A stretch of 64,000 bases of DNA from Bacteroidales bacterium (GCA_017477465.1 JAFUVU010000048.1:1-64000), one strand, 5' to 3'; counted from the first letter of the stretch, positions 8,646-18,324 are shown. The notes: generated from the sequence alone by a model not told the origin. Translations and numbers: made by a program.

Positions 8646-11528
8646 TTAGCGCAGCATATTATCCATGTAGCTGTCGCTCTTTTTGAATTTCAGAAGATCG
8701 GCAAGGGCCGATGCATTGGCGGCGATTCTGAAGCTGTACGACTTCCACTGACCCATAGGCACCCAGGATACGGCGATGTTGAAGCAGTGCAGGTCGTACG
8801 TCGCGCTGATCTGGGTGGTAGTGAAGCGCATGGCCATCAGGTCGAAGCCTGAGGTCGCCTGAATGCTCATTCGCGGAGTGAGTTTTATGTTGCCGCTAAG
8901 GTTCAAAGTCTGGGTAAATCGCTTGTTTTCCACCAGTTCCTGGGTTGTCGCCTGGTATGAGTAGCTCTTTGAATAGTTGAAAGAGTAGCTCACATTGAAC
9001 GACCACGGCGCATTGGGATTCATATAATAGACGTAACCGCCGGGAATGTATTCTCCGGTGATAGGGTGGTAATAAATGCGCTCGTAGGAATTGGCGTCCG
9101 AATTGCCTCCTGCCGAACGGCCGTCGTTACCGTCGATCGCGCCCTTGCCATTCCTTGAAAAAGAGATTGAAACAGAGGCGTTTGTAAGCCTGGCGGGAAT
9201 GCCGGTCTTGACAATGTTGAAGGTGTTGATCTTGCGCCCTCTTTCATCGATGGCGTAAGGATCGAAATTCATGTTTCCGCTGATATTGAACAGATTCAGC
9301 AGGTTTGTAGAGGCCGATATGCCGATGTTCTGCATGCGGAGCGAGTCGGCCAGGAAATTATAGCTGGTGTTGATGCTGAGCTGGTCCAGCAGTTTAACCT
9401 TCTTTGAGCCGGTGCCGGTAGTGTCGCGTACATCGCGCACCTTCGCTTCCAGATTGTTGCCGATGGAAATGGACATCGTTCCGCTCTTTCCGCGGCCGGG
9501 AGGCGATGAAGTGTTGTGGTGGCCCGATATGCTGTAGATATTGTACCATGTCTCGGCATGATAGCCGCCGCGTTTGTCATAATATGGCTCCAGCGTGCGC
9601 CAGCCGTTGAACGCGGTCCCTTTTTCCGGTGAGAAGTTCAAGGACATCGACGGCGTTATGACATGCCTGATTGCCTGCACTTTTCGGTGCTTGCCGAAGT
9701 TGAACATACCGTAAATGCGCGTTGACATCGACATGCTGCCTGAGTAGGTATGCGTGGCCCCGAAGCCATTGAATGCCGTTCCAGGGTCGGAGACAACTTT
9801 CTGGGCGATGACTTCGTTCCCTTCCTTGTCCGTGACTATAATGGGATTGCCGTCGCTGTCAACCTCCTGTTCCAAATATTGGGAGCCCTTGGAGAACATC
9901 CAGTTCATGCCGTAGTTCACGCTGGGAGTGACGTTGATATACTTGAACAAGGTGAAATTGGGAAGGCCGATCTGGAAGGTATGCGTCATACCGTTGGTGA
10001 GACGCTGAAGCGCCTTGACACCTAGGGAGTCGCCGAATTCTTTCACTCGGTAGCTGCGTCCGTTGGCATCGACCTCCGTGACATGGTTGCCGTCGGCGTC
10101 AAGGACGAAATCCTGCATGTCACGCATTTTGAAGTTGATGCGGTTTTGCAGGGCGGTGGAGTAACCGAAGGATATTTTCTCGTAGAACTTTTCTTTGCCG
10201 ACGCGGTTTTTCTGCTTGAAAGGATAGAAACGCGTGACGGAGAAGGTGATGTTGGGAAGCGTGAACGAGTAGCTGGAGTCCCTTGAGTTTTGGTTGTGCA
10301 GGGCGTTCACGCTCAGGTTGAATTTTCCGTTCCAGTTATGGGAATAGGAGATGGACGAGTTTATCTGGTTCTGCTGTGCTTCCGTCACCGAATGTGCGTT
10401 ATATCGGTTGTTGGAAGGGCTTGAAAAGTTTACGGAAGCGCTGAACGATGTTCCGGGGTGAGCTTTGGAATCCTGTGAGTGGGACCAGCGGAAACCGAAG
10501 TTCTGGGACTGGGTAAAGTCGGTGCTGCCTCTTTCGCCGCTTTGGTCGTTGGAGTAGGTGAGGGCCAGCGTACCGTTGAATTTGTAATTGACTTTGTACC
10601 GGGAGTTCAGATCAACCGCCCATGAACCCAGCGTATAATAGTCGCCGGTTATGGAAAGGTCGAAGTAATCGCCGAATACGAAGTACATACCCGCATCCCG
10701 CATATAGAAACCGCGGGCCTGCTCTTCGCCGAAGGTGGGCATCAGAAGACCTGTCGCGCGGGTTGGCTTTTTGGGCACGAAGCCGAAGGGCAGCACGAGC
10801 GGGGTGGGGACATCGGCAATTACAGGATATGCCGGGCCGAAGACGGTCTTCTGGGAAGGCTTTGTGATTACCTTGGCCATGCTGAGCTTCAGGTAATAGT
10901 GGGGATGCTCGAGGTCGCAGACTGTGTAAACGCCGTCACGCATATTGATGGACTTGTCCGGCATCATCTTGATTTTCTTGCCCTGCAGAATGCCGTCGGC
11001 CTCTTTCGTTATCATGTTGGTGATACGGGCCTTCTGGGTATTGAAGTTGTAGCGGAGTTGGTCCATTTTATATGTCTGGCCTCCTTCTGTCATTTCCGGT
11101 AGGCCGGTCATTTCTCCTGTGACCGGGTCTTTCTTGCCTCTGGCGAAGACGGTGTTGGCTGCCATGTCGTATTCTATATAGTCGGCCGTCAGTTTCATGT
11201 TCTGATACGATACCGTGGCGCCTCCATAGTAATAAATCATCCTTTTACCGCCGGAGAAATCAGTGATAATTGAGTCTTTGGCGGTACTGAAGGCGGGGCG
11301 GTCCAGTGAGCTTTTGTTCAGAAGGTCCAGGGAATCTTTTTGGGCTGCGGCCAGGGAATCGGCCCTCATTAGCGAGTCGGCCAATGATTGTTTTGAAGAG
11401 TCGATGACGGCAGCGGGGACTTGCAAGGAGTCTGGCAACTGACGGAGGCGGCGGGCAGACGAGACGGGAGCGAAAAGGCATCCCAGCAGTGCCGCCACGG
11501 TCAGATATTGTAAAAACTTCCTTGCCAT
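8646..11528 (-). CDS. lptD: LPS-assembly outer-membrane protein LptD (OstA-like)
   Basis: The 960-residue product starts with a signal peptide (MARKFLQYLTVAALLGCLF) from the ATG at 11528; an alternative ATG at 11555 would place nine extra residues in front of it. The N-terminal third, from about residue 100, is the OstA/LptA-like beta-jellyroll region (YYGGATVSYQNMKLTADYIEYD). The rest is a large set of amphipathic beta strands ending in an aromatic-rich C terminus, as expected of the 26-strand barrel. LptD inserts lipopolysaccharide into the outer leaflet. It is divergent from a cell-wall amidase gene with an 80-bp shared promoter region. LptE is not seen in the window. Confidence 0.85.
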   Translation of the reverse strand: MARKFLQYLTVAALLGCLFAPVSSARRLRQLPDSLQVPAAVIDSSKQSLADSLMRADSLAAAQKDSLDLLNKSSLDRPAFSTAKDSIITDFSGGKRMIYYYGGATVSYQNMKLTADYIEYDMAANTVFARGKKDPVTGEMTGLPEMTEGGQTYKMDQLRYNFNTQKARITNMITKEADGILQGKKIKMMPDKSINMRDGVYTVCDLEHPHYYLKLSMAKVITKPSQKTVFGPAYPVIADVPTPLVLPFGFVPKKPTRATGLLMPTFGEEQARGFYMRDAGMYFVFGDYFDLSITGDYYTLGSWAVDLNSRYKVNYKFNGTLALTYSNDQSGERGSTDFTQSQNFGFRWSHSQDSKAHPGTSFSASVNFSSPSNNRYNAHSVTEAQQNQINSSISYSHNWNGKFNLSVNALHNQNSRDSSYSFTLPNITFSVTRFYPFKQKNRVGKEKFYEKISFGYSTALQNRINFKMRDMQDFVLDADGNHVTEVDANGRSYRVKEFGDSLGVKALQRLTNGMTHTFQIGLPNFTLFKYINVTPSVNYGMNWMFSKGSQYLEQEVDSDGNPIIVTDKEGNEVIAQKVVSDPGTAFNGFGATHTYSGSMSMSTRIYGMFNFGKHRKVQAIRHVITPSMSLNFSPEKGTAFNGWRTLEPYYDKRGGYHAETWYNIYSISGHHNTSSPPGRGKSGTMSISIGNNLEAKVRDVRDTTGTGSKKVKLLDQLSINTSYNFLADSLRMQNIGISASTNLLNLFNISGNMNFDPYAIDERGRKINTFNIVKTGIPARLTNASVSISFSRNGKGAIDGNDGRSAGGNSDANSYERIYYHPITGEYIPGGYVYYMNPNAPWSFNVSYSFNYSKSYSYQATTQELVENKRFTQTLNLSGNIKLTPRMSIQATSGFDLMAMRFTTTQISATYDLHCFNIAVSWVPMGQWKSYSFRIAANASALADLLKFKKSDSYMDNMLR

Positions 11529-11550
11529 TGGATAAATTTTGCTAAATTTG
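11522..11550 (+). promoter_or_regulatory. Bacteroidota-type promoter for the amidase gene
   Basis: TAAATTTG at 11543-11550 fits the -7 consensus TAnnTTTG, and TTG at 11522 is about the right distance upstream for the -33 element. Transcription would start near 11554, leaving a leader of about 55 nt before the ATG at 11610. The box overlaps the start region of the divergent lptD gene. Confidence 0.5.
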
Positions 11551-11609
11551 TGCAAAATATAACTTACAAAATTAGTCTTTATTCCACAAATTTCAAAACC
11601 GCATTTGCT

Positions 11610-12785
11610 ATGAAGCCCATTTTCAGATGCATTCTTCCGCTATTTGCCGGTGTCTTGCTTGCAATACCCGTGCCCGTATCGGCACAATCCGGCCTCCAGC
11701 TGAAGACTGTGGTCATTGATCCAGGTCATGGTGGAAAAGATGCCGGCTGCGTAAGTCGGGACAAGAAAACCTACGAAAAGAACATTACCCTTGATATCGG
11801 CAAGCGTCTGGCTGGCAAGATTGCCATGGCTTATCCGGACCTGACAGTGAAGATGACCCGCACCGACGACAATTTCGTGGAACTCGAAAACCGCGCGGTC
11901 TTTGCCAATAAGGCCGGCGCCAACCTCTTCATTTCTATTCACGTGAATTCCGTCGAGAAGGGCACCACCGCCAACGGCTATTCGATTCACTGCCTTGGAC
12001 AGTCCAAGAAGAAGGGCAACGATTTGTACTCCAAGAATCTGGACCTTGTCAAAAGGGAAAACGCCGTGATTAAGCTGGAAGATAATTATCAGACGACCTA
12101 TCAAGGCTTCGACCCGGGCGACCCGCAGTCATACATTATATTTAATCTGATGCAGAACGCCCATCTGACAGGCAGCCTAACTTTTGCTGCCGATGTGGAG
12201 AAAGCCATGGGCGGCAGCCCGATAAGGCACAGCCGTGGCATTTCGCAGGATCCTTTCTGGGTGCTCTGGCGCACTGCAATGCCGTCGGTTCTAATAGAAG
12301 TTGGCTTCATCACCAATCCGGACGATCTGGCAACCATGCGCTCCGAAAAGGGGAGAGACGGCATAGCGGAGAACATCTTCCAGGCATTCAAAGTCTTCAA
12401 GGCAAGGTACGACGGCTCGATGCAAGTGGAATCGGCAAAAAAAGAAGAGCCGGAAAAAGCCGCTCCTGCAAATGTGAAGGCCGATGAAAAAAAAGCCGGT
12501 GAGGAGGAACAACCCCAAGTGAATAAGGCCGATGAGAAAGCGGCCGAAGACGGTCCCCTTTATGGAATCCAGATTCTTGCGACCGGAAAAGACATGGACC
12601 CCAAGGATCCTTTCTTCCACGGATATGAGGTGCTGTGCATAAAGTCGGGGAAATTGAACAAGTATATTGTTTGTGCAGGGGCTTCCTTGAAAAAAGTAAA
12701 GCAATCTTATTCCAAGGTCCAACAAATTTATAAGGATTCCTATTTAGTTAAAATAGAAAATAATTCAACGTCCCCTATTCGCTGA
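11610..12785 (+). CDS. N-acetylmuramoyl-L-alanine amidase (Amidase_3) with SPOR-like tail
   Basis: The 391-residue protein begins with a signal peptide (cleavage after VPVSAQS) if started at the ATG at 11610. A longer frame from a GTG at 11550 overlaps the -7 promoter box and is rejected. The catalytic domain has VVIDPGHGGKDAG (first zinc histidine), the second ligand glutamate in TYEKNITLDIG, FISIHVNS (third ligand), and the catalytic glutamate in LIEVGFITNP. A Lys/Glu/Ala-rich linker (about 275-325) leads to a C-terminal region resembling a SPOR/peptidoglycan-binding fold (YGIQILATGK...YIVCAGASLKKVKQSY). It cleaves the stem peptide from peptidoglycan in the periplasm, probably at division. 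AmiC-like is a fair description; the exact paralogue is not decided. Confidence 0.9.
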   Translation: MKPIFRCILPLFAGVLLAIPVPVSAQSGLQLKTVVIDPGHGGKDAGCVSRDKKTYEKNITLDIGKRLAGKIAMAYPDLTVKMTRTDDNFVELENRAVFANKAGANLFISIHVNSVEKGTTANGYSIHCLGQSKKKGNDLYSKNLDLVKRENAVIKLEDNYQTTYQGFDPGDPQSYIIFNLMQNAHLTGSLTFAADVEKAMGGSPIRHSRGISQDPFWVLWRTAMPSVLIEVGFITNPDDLATMRSEKGRDGIAENIFQAFKVFKARYDGSMQVESAKKEEPEKAAPANVKADEKKAGEEEQPQVNKADEKAAEDGPLYGIQILATGKDMDPKDPFFHGYEVLCIKSGKLNKYIVCAGASLKKVKQSYSKVQQIYKDSYLVKIENNSTSPIR

Positions 12786-13074
12786 TATTTTTGCATTTTA
12801 CGGCCTCAAACGGCTGCTAAAATTAAAGTGTTCTAATTTTAATTTATTAAAAATTAGATAATTGTCTTATCGCTATTATAGGCCATAAACTTGATTTCAA
12901 TATATTGAAAATCAGATATTTAGTAAAATAGCGAAAAATAATGTCGGTTTGATTATTATAATGATTAATTTTTTAAAAAACAAGAGCAATTCTGTTTTTT
13001 TATAAAAATTTTTTCCCCCAAATTTGCATTCCGATAACCTACAAACAGTACTATATTTCTTTTAAAATTCCGGC
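12786..13074. other. A+T-rich palindromic region upstream of dnaA, candidate origin or dnaA control region
   Basis: This spacer is strongly A+T-rich compared with its surroundings. It contains two near-perfect palindromes, TCTAATTTTAA/TTAAAAATTAGA (12832-12858) and TGATTTCAATATATTGAAAATCA (12893-12915). The second is bracketed by the inverted octamer TCGCTATT (12870-12877) and AATAGCGA (12927-12934). I do not see canonical TTATCCACA DnaA boxes. It could be a DNA-unwinding element, a dnaA promoter with regulatory palindromes, or both. Confidence 0.4.
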
Positions 13075-14499
13075 ATGACAGACCAGGAAAGACATATTGC
13101 GGTGTGGAATAACTGTCTGCAGATCATTCAAAACAATATTGATCCGCAGCAGTTCACCACCTGGTTCAAGCTCATCCGGCCGGTATCGCTGGAAGGGGCG
13201 CGCCTCACAGTAGAGGTCCCGTCCGACTTCTTCCGCGAATACCTTGAAGAATATTATAAGGATTTGCTCCGGCTCACAATCAAGCGTGCCATTGGTGCAG
13301 ATGCCCAGCTGTTCTATCTTGTAAGGCCCGTCCAAAACAGGGAAGGTATGGTTCTGCCAGCTGCCAAAAGTTCGTCGCCTACCAACAATCCTGTTTCGGT
13401 CCCTACTTATCAGCCCTCTGGCAGCCCCAGCCCGTTCGTATTCCCCGGTACAACTCGCGTAAAAATCAACCCGCGTCTTAATCCTGTATATTGCTTCGGC
13501 AATCTAGTGGAAGGCGAATGCAACAAACTGGGCGTCAATGCCGGCGAAAGCATCTCCCAGGCCCCCGGCAAAACTCCTTTCAATCCGCTTTTCCTATTCG
13601 GCGGTCCCGGACTCGGAAAAACCCACATTGCGCAAGCAATCGGCATTGACATTAAGGAAAGGTTCCAGGACAAGGTGGTCCTTTATGTGACCGGGCATGA
13701 ATTCAAAACCCAGTACATGGATGCCGTAAAAGGCAACAGGATAGTAGATTTCATCGGCTTCTACCAGCGTATAGACGTCCTGATAGTGGATGATATACAG
13801 GATCTTATGGGACAGGGCTCGCAGAATACGTTCTTCAATGTATTCAACCACCTGCACCAGAATGGCAAGCAGCTCATCTTCACCAGTGACCGCGCGCCGG
13901 TTGACCTGCAGAATTTCGAAGAGCGCCTGCTGTCCCGTTTCAAATGGGGCCTCTCCGTGGAACTCAGCCGTCCGGACTACACAACCCGTCTGGAAATGCT
14001 CCGCAGCCGCGCTCAACGCGAAGGCGTACGTATCGGCGAGGATGTCCTTAGCTTCCTTGCATCGCGCATCAAAACCAACTTCAGGGAACTGGAAGGCACT
14101 CTCACATCGCTTGTCGCATACGCCACGCTCGGCCACAAAGACATAACAGTAGAACTGGCCGAAAGCGTAACCGGCAAGATCGTAGGGGAGCAGGAGACAT
14201 CGGTAAGCATCGACACAATAGTCAGCACGGTCTGCGAGTATTTCAATATCACCCGTGACCAGATGCTCTCCAAGACGCGCAAGCGCCAGATTGTACAGGC
14301 AAGGCAGATAGCAATGTACGAATGCCGCAACCTTGTTCAAAACTGCTCTCTAAGCACCATAGGTGCAGAATTGGGAGGTAAAGACCATGCCACGGTGCTG
14401 CATGCCTGCAATACAGTTCAGGATCTTATGTCCACCGACAAACTCTTCCGTCAATGGGTGGACGACATCGAAAACATGGTCGTCGTAACAGTAGAATAA
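13075..14499 (+). CDS. dnaA: Chromosomal replication initiator protein DnaA
   Basis: The 474-residue protein has all four domains. Domain I (VWNNCLQIIQNNIDPQQFTTWF) is followed by a short Ser/Pro linker and a AAA+ domain with Walker A FGGPGLGKT, Walker B VLIVDDIQDL and sensor/arginine regions (FTSDRAP, LLSRFKWG). Domain IV has the DnaA-box-binding signature GGKDHATVLHACNTV. DnaA-ATP opens oriC. A strong bidirectional terminator follows. The gene is alone, without dnaN or recF next to it, as is usual in Bacteroidota. Confidence 0.98.
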   Translation: MTDQERHIAVWNNCLQIIQNNIDPQQFTTWFKLIRPVSLEGARLTVEVPSDFFREYLEEYYKDLLRLTIKRAIGADAQLFYLVRPVQNREGMVLPAAKSSSPTNNPVSVPTYQPSGSPSPFVFPGTTRVKINPRLNPVYCFGNLVEGECNKLGVNAGESISQAPGKTPFNPLFLFGGPGLGKTHIAQAIGIDIKERFQDKVVLYVTGHEFKTQYMDAVKGNRIVDFIGFYQRIDVLIVDDIQDLMGQGSQNTFFNVFNHLHQNGKQLIFTSDRAPVDLQNFEERLLSRFKWGLSVELSRPDYTTRLEMLRSRAQREGVRIGEDVLSFLASRIKTNFRELEGTLTSLVAYATLGHKDITVELAESVTGKIVGEQETSVSIDTIVSTVCEYFNITRDQMLSKTRKRQIVQARQIAMYECRNLVQNCSLSTIGAELGGKDHATVLHACNTVQDLMSTDKLFRQWVDDIENMVVVTVE

Positions 14500-14530
14500 A
14501 AAACCGAGGCATTGAAACCTCGGTTTTTTT
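14500..14530. terminator. Bidirectional terminator between dnaA and rpe
   Basis: AACCGAGG (14502-14509) pairs with CCTCGGTT (14518-14525), with T-runs on both strands. It starts at the dnaA stop codon and its T-run runs into the rpe stop codon, so it serves both convergent genes. Confidence 0.9.
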
Positions 14531-15179
14531 ATGCGTTTTTCATTGCCGATATGGCATCTGAAGGTGATTCTGCTTTGAAAACGGAACTGCCTGCTACCAA
14601 AATTTCTGCACCGGCCGCTTTAACCGACCCGGCATTTGCCGGACCTATGCCTCCGTCAACTTCTATCGGAACGTTTGTGAGGCCACGCTTGTCAAGTTCT
14701 TTCCGTACGCATGATATACGCTCCAACGATTCCGGTATGAAGCGCTGACCGCCGAAGCCGGCAAATACGCTCATGATCAAGACAAAATCAAGCTCTTCCA
14801 GATATGGGAAGATAGCTTCGACCGGGCAGTCCGGGTTTATCACCAGGCCGGCTTTTACGCCAAGGTCCCTGATTTGCCTTAAGACAAGCCCGCTGTTTTC
14901 CCTCGCGGCCTCATAGTGAAAGCTTATCATCGACGCTCCTGCTTTTGCAAAGCGCTCGACATATTTTTCCGGATTGACTATCATAAGGTGAACGTCAAGC
15001 GGCTTGGCGGCTTTCTTGGCAATGGCTTCCACAACGGGGAATCCGAAGGAAATGTTGGGCACGAAACTGCCGTCCATTATGTCCAGATGGAACAAATCGG
15101 CATAGTTGTTTACCAGCTCGACGTCCTTGCTCAGGTGAAGGAAGTCGGCCGATAAAATTGAGGGGGCAATCTGTACCAT
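14529..15179 (-). CDS. rpe: Ribulose-phosphate 3-epimerase
   Basis: The 216-residue TIM-barrel protein starts APSILSADF, with metal-binding histidines in LFHLDIMDG and VHLMI, and has the catalytic aspartate in EVDGGI. VFAGFGGQRF corresponds to the family's SVNPGFGGQ loop, here with a variant opening. It interconverts ribulose-5-P and xylulose-5-P in the pentose phosphate pathway. It starts two bases after the stop of the upstream dipeptidase frame (15182), so the two form an operon. Confidence 0.96.
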   Translation of the reverse strand: MVQIAPSILSADFLHLSKDVELVNNYADLFHLDIMDGSFVPNISFGFPVVEAIAKKAAKPLDVHLMIVNPEKYVERFAKAGASMISFHYEAARENSGLVLRQIRDLGVKAGLVINPDCPVEAIFPYLEELDFVLIMSVFAGFGGQRFIPESLERISCVRKELDKRGLTNVPIEVDGGIGPANAGSVKAAGAEILVAGSSVFKAESPSDAISAMKNA

Positions 15180-15181
15180 CG

Positions 15182-16609
15182 CTATTTATAATTGAGGACG
15201 ATGTAGTTCAGATGCTTGACAAATTTGTCCAGAGATGCGAGTTCCAGCTTTTCGCCCGGTGCATGTACGCCGCGAAGAGTGGGGCCGAAGGAAATCATGT
15301 CAAGATCCGGGAACTTCTCAAGGAAGAGGCCGCATTCCAGTCCTGCGTGGATGGCTTTGACCTCCGGTTCCTGATTGAAGAGCTTGCGGTATGCTTCTAC
15401 GGACACATCCAGGATGTGCGAATTGAGGTTGGGTTTCCAGCCGGGGTATTCGCCATGGTGCTCTACGTTAAAGGAGCCCAGGAAGAATGCCGCCTCCACC
15501 TTTTCTGCCATCGCATGCAACTCTGAAACTACGGAACTGCGCTGACTGGTAATTACTTGCAGGGTGTCGTCTTTGATGTGCGCAGCGGCCAGGTTGGTGG
15601 AAGTCTCTACCAGGCCGGGGATATCGGCCGACATTTTCTCGACCCCGTGAGGGCAGGCGAGGAGAGTGGTGATAAGGTTTGCGGCGTCGCCCTCTTCGAT
15701 TGGCTGAAGCTCACATTCGAAGGGGATGCAGCTTGCACGCACCGCCGGATCCGAGCTGGCGTACTCTTTTTCCAGCAATTGGCTGAAGGCTTGAACATCG
15801 GCCTGCATTTCTTCCGCTTCATCGGCAGGTACTGCGATGACGGCGTAAGCCTCACGGCAGATTGCGTTGGGCTTGTTGCCGCCGTCCAGAGTGAGGAGCT
15901 GGTAGTCGTATTGAAGCTCTGTGTAAAGGAAGCGGACGATGCACTGCAAGGCATTCGCCCTTTCCTTGTTTATATCGTCTCCGCTGTGGCCGCCGAGGGC
16001 GCCGCTTACGGTGATTTTCAAGACCTTATAGCCCTTTCTGAGCTTTTCCCGATGAAGGGTGAAGCTGGCGGTGGTGTCCATGCCGCCGGCGCAGCCGACA
16101 AACAGCTGGCCTTCGTCTTCCGAGTCCAGATTTATGAGGGTTTTGCCGTCGAAGAAGCCGGGCTCGAGGCCGAAAGCCCCGTCCATGCCGGTCTCTTCTG
16201 AAATCGTGAACAGGCATTCAAGCTTGCCCATAGGCTCGCTGCTGTCAAGCAAGGCGAGGCATGCGGCAATGCCGATGCCGTCGTCCGCACCGAGGGTGGT
16301 GTTTTTGGCTACCATCCAGCCGTCTTCAATCTCGTAGGGGATGGGCTGGGTGAGGAAGTCGAACTGAAAGTCTGCATTTTTTTCGCACACCATGTCCTGA
16401 TGGGCTTGAAGGACCAGGGCGGGGACGTCCTCCTTTCCTTTTGAAGCCGGTTTTGAGATTAGAACGTTGCCTGTCTTGTCTGTTTTACAGGGCAGTCCAC
16501 GTTTGGCTGCGAATTGCTGAAGATATTGAATCATAGGCTCTTCGTGGCCGGATTCGCGAGGGATGCGGGTTATTTCCTGAAAGAATTGAAGGACGGTTTT
16601 AGAATCCAT
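15182..16609 (-). CDS. pepD: Aminoacyl-histidine dipeptidase (M20 family, PepD-like)
   Basis: The product is 475 residues from the ATG at 16609 (MDSKTVLQFFQEI). The frame stays open upstream, but that part overlaps the divergent hutH gene and does not resemble the family. M20 metallopeptidase motifs are visible: LQAHQDMV with a zinc histidine, GADDGIG with the bridging aspartate, and SEETGMDGA with the general-base glutamate. PepD enzymes hydrolyse Xaa-His and other dipeptides in the cytosol. It is divergent from histidine ammonia-lyase, which would fit release of histidine from peptides next to its breakdown, though this link is inference. Confidence 0.92.
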   Translation of the reverse strand: MDSKTVLQFFQEITRIPRESGHEEPMIQYLQQFAAKRGLPCKTDKTGNVLISKPASKGKEDVPALVLQAHQDMVCEKNADFQFDFLTQPIPYEIEDGWMVAKNTTLGADDGIGIAACLALLDSSEPMGKLECLFTISEETGMDGAFGLEPGFFDGKTLINLDSEDEGQLFVGCAGGMDTTASFTLHREKLRKGYKVLKITVSGALGGHSGDDINKERANALQCIVRFLYTELQYDYQLLTLDGGNKPNAICREAYAVIAVPADEAEEMQADVQAFSQLLEKEYASSDPAVRASCIPFECELQPIEEGDAANLITTLLACPHGVEKMSADIPGLVETSTNLAAAHIKDDTLQVITSQRSSVVSELHAMAEKVEAAFFLGSFNVEHHGEYPGWKPNLNSHILDVSVEAYRKLFNQEPEVKAIHAGLECGLFLEKFPDLDMISFGPTLRGVHAPGEKLELASLDKFVKHLNYIVLNYK

Positions 16610-16708
16610 GGCAGTTTCTTTTTTGATTTCGTAAATATAGCTATTATTCTGCAGTTTTCCTATGAAAAGTCGGCATTTCTGCGTAAATTCGCATCCAAAT
16701 CTGAACTG

Positions 16709-18232
16709 ATGAATTATATCACACTCAAACAAGCCGAGGATGTAGTATTCTTCGGAAAAGAACTGAAAATTGACCCTGCAGCAATGCAGGAAGTGGAACG
16801 TTGCTATAAATTCCTGGAGCAGTTCCATAAAGATAAAGTAATATACGGCATCAATACCGGTTTCGGGCCGATGGCTCAGTGGAGAGTCAGCGACGACAAG
16901 CTGAAAGAGCTGCAGTACAATATCATACGCAGCCATTCAACAGGAGCCGGCAAGCCCCTGGGCGATGCATCGGTAAAAGCTGCGATGGTGGCTCGCGTCG
17001 GCACTTTCCTTCAGGCAAAATCCGGCATCCATCCGGACGTGGTGAAACTGCTTGTGGAATTTATCAACCGCGGCATCCTTCCCTTCATTCCCCGTCACGG
17101 CAGCGTAGGCGCCAGCGGAGACCTTGTCCAGCTTGCCCACATCGCCCTTGCACTGATCGGCGAAGGGGAAGTTCATTATAAAGGAGAGTGGCGTCCTGCC
17201 GCCGATGTACTTGCCGAATGCGGCCTCAAACCCATGCAGATCCATATCCGCGAAGGCTTGTCGGCCACCAACGGGACTTCGGTCATGACAGGCGTGTCGA
17301 TGGTGAACCAGTTCCAGGCAAAAAGACTGCTCGACTGGGCAACCCTGGCTGCCGTCTGGATGAACGAGATTGCCGGCTCGTACGACGATTTCATGGCCCA
17401 GCCTCTCAATGAATGCCGCCGCCAGAAAGGCCAGCAGGTGATAGTCCGCCGCATGCGTGAGCTCGCCGCATCGTCCAAGAGCTTCTCAAAGCGTGAGATC
17501 GAGCTCTACAACCCCGACAACAAGGCAACCTATTTCGAGAAAAAGGTCCAGGCCTATTACTCCCTGCGCTGCACTCCGCAGATTCTGGGGCCGATCTATG
17601 ACACCCTTGCAGCATCGGCAGAAACGCTTGAAAATGAGCTTAATTCGGCCTGCGACAATCCGATAGTGGATCCCGATACGCAGTATGTCTATCATGGAGG
17701 CAACTTCCATGGCGACTATATCTCCCTCGAAGAGGACAAGGTCAAAATCGCCCTGGTGCGCTTGACCATGCTCACGGAGCGCCAGCTCAACTATCTCTTC
17801 CACGACCGCATCAACGGCATCCTGCCTCCTTTCCTTAACATGGGTACTCTCGGCCTCAATTATGGCATGCAGGCATGTCAATTCACGGCCACTTCCACTA
17901 CGGCCGAAAGCCAGACGCTGGCAATGCCCAACTACGTCCACAGCATCCCCAACAACAACGACAACCAGGATATAGTGTCGATGGGCACGAATACGGCGCT
18001 CCTATGCCGCCAGGTTGTGGAGAATGCGTACCAGGTCATGGCCATCCATTATATCGCACTGGCGCAGGCGGTTGATTGTCTGGGTATCTATGACAAGCTG
18101 TGTGACACTTCCCGCAGGATATACGATGAAATCCGCACAATCCAGCCCACTATCAAGGAAGATACGCCTTTCTACAAGGAAATTGCCAAGGTAATCCGTT
18201 ACCTGAAAGACAATGCCCTGCAACTGAAATAA
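16709..18232 (+). CDS. hutH: Histidine ammonia-lyase (aromatic amino acid lyase family)
   Basis: The 507-residue protein starts at the ATG at 16709 (MNYITLKQ). An upstream extension overlaps pepD and is rejected. The Ala-Ser-Gly triplet that forms the MIO cofactor is at residues 135-137 within SVGASGDL. INTGFGPMA, the ATNGTSVMTG segment and the NYGMQACQFTATSTTAE region are family signatures. It deaminates L-histidine to urocanate. The other hut genes (hutU, hutI) are not in the window, so a related aromatic amino acid lyase role cannot be fully excluded. A hairpin terminator follows. Confidence 0.88.
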   Translation: MNYITLKQAEDVVFFGKELKIDPAAMQEVERCYKFLEQFHKDKVIYGINTGFGPMAQWRVSDDKLKELQYNIIRSHSTGAGKPLGDASVKAAMVARVGTFLQAKSGIHPDVVKLLVEFINRGILPFIPRHGSVGASGDLVQLAHIALALIGEGEVHYKGEWRPAADVLAECGLKPMQIHIREGLSATNGTSVMTGVSMVNQFQAKRLLDWATLAAVWMNEIAGSYDDFMAQPLNECRRQKGQQVIVRRMRELAASSKSFSKREIELYNPDNKATYFEKKVQAYYSLRCTPQILGPIYDTLAASAETLENELNSACDNPIVDPDTQYVYHGGNFHGDYISLEEDKVKIALVRLTMLTERQLNYLFHDRINGILPPFLNMGTLGLNYGMQACQFTATSTTAESQTLAMPNYVHSIPNNNDNQDIVSMGTNTALLCRQVVENAYQVMAIHYIALAQAVDCLGIYDKLCDTSRRIYDEIRTIQPTIKEDTPFYKEIAKVIRYLKDNALQLK

Positions 18233-18254
18233 TTTTCTATGACAAAATGTCATA

Positions 18255-18288
18255 AGAGCCTTTGCTTATTGGCATTGGCTCTTTTTTT
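18255..18288 (+). terminator. Intrinsic terminator after hutH
   Basis: AGAGCC (18255-18260) pairs with GGCTCT (18277-18282), followed by seven T. It separates hutH from the rsfS operon promoter (TAACTTTG at 18292-18299). Confidence 0.75.
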
Positions 18289-18291
18289 GAT

Positions 18292-18299
18292 TAACTTTG
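18292..18299 (+). promoter_or_regulatory. -7 box of the rsfS-ftsH-cdsA-psd operon
   Basis: TAACTTTG fits TAnnTTTG and lies 25 bases before the rsfS ATG, directly after the hutH terminator. Confidence 0.55.
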
Positions 18300-18324
18300 C
18301 AAGACTGTTAATTCGAGATAAAAT

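Noticed and set aside
12786..13074. Firm call of oriC
   Set aside because: No canonical DnaA boxes are visible and GC skew cannot be calculated for the genome; only a low-confidence region is listed.
13594..14340. Leftward open frame opposite dnaA
   Set aside because: It is a mirror of dnaA codon use, with no promoter or domain; dnaA is unambiguous on the other strand.
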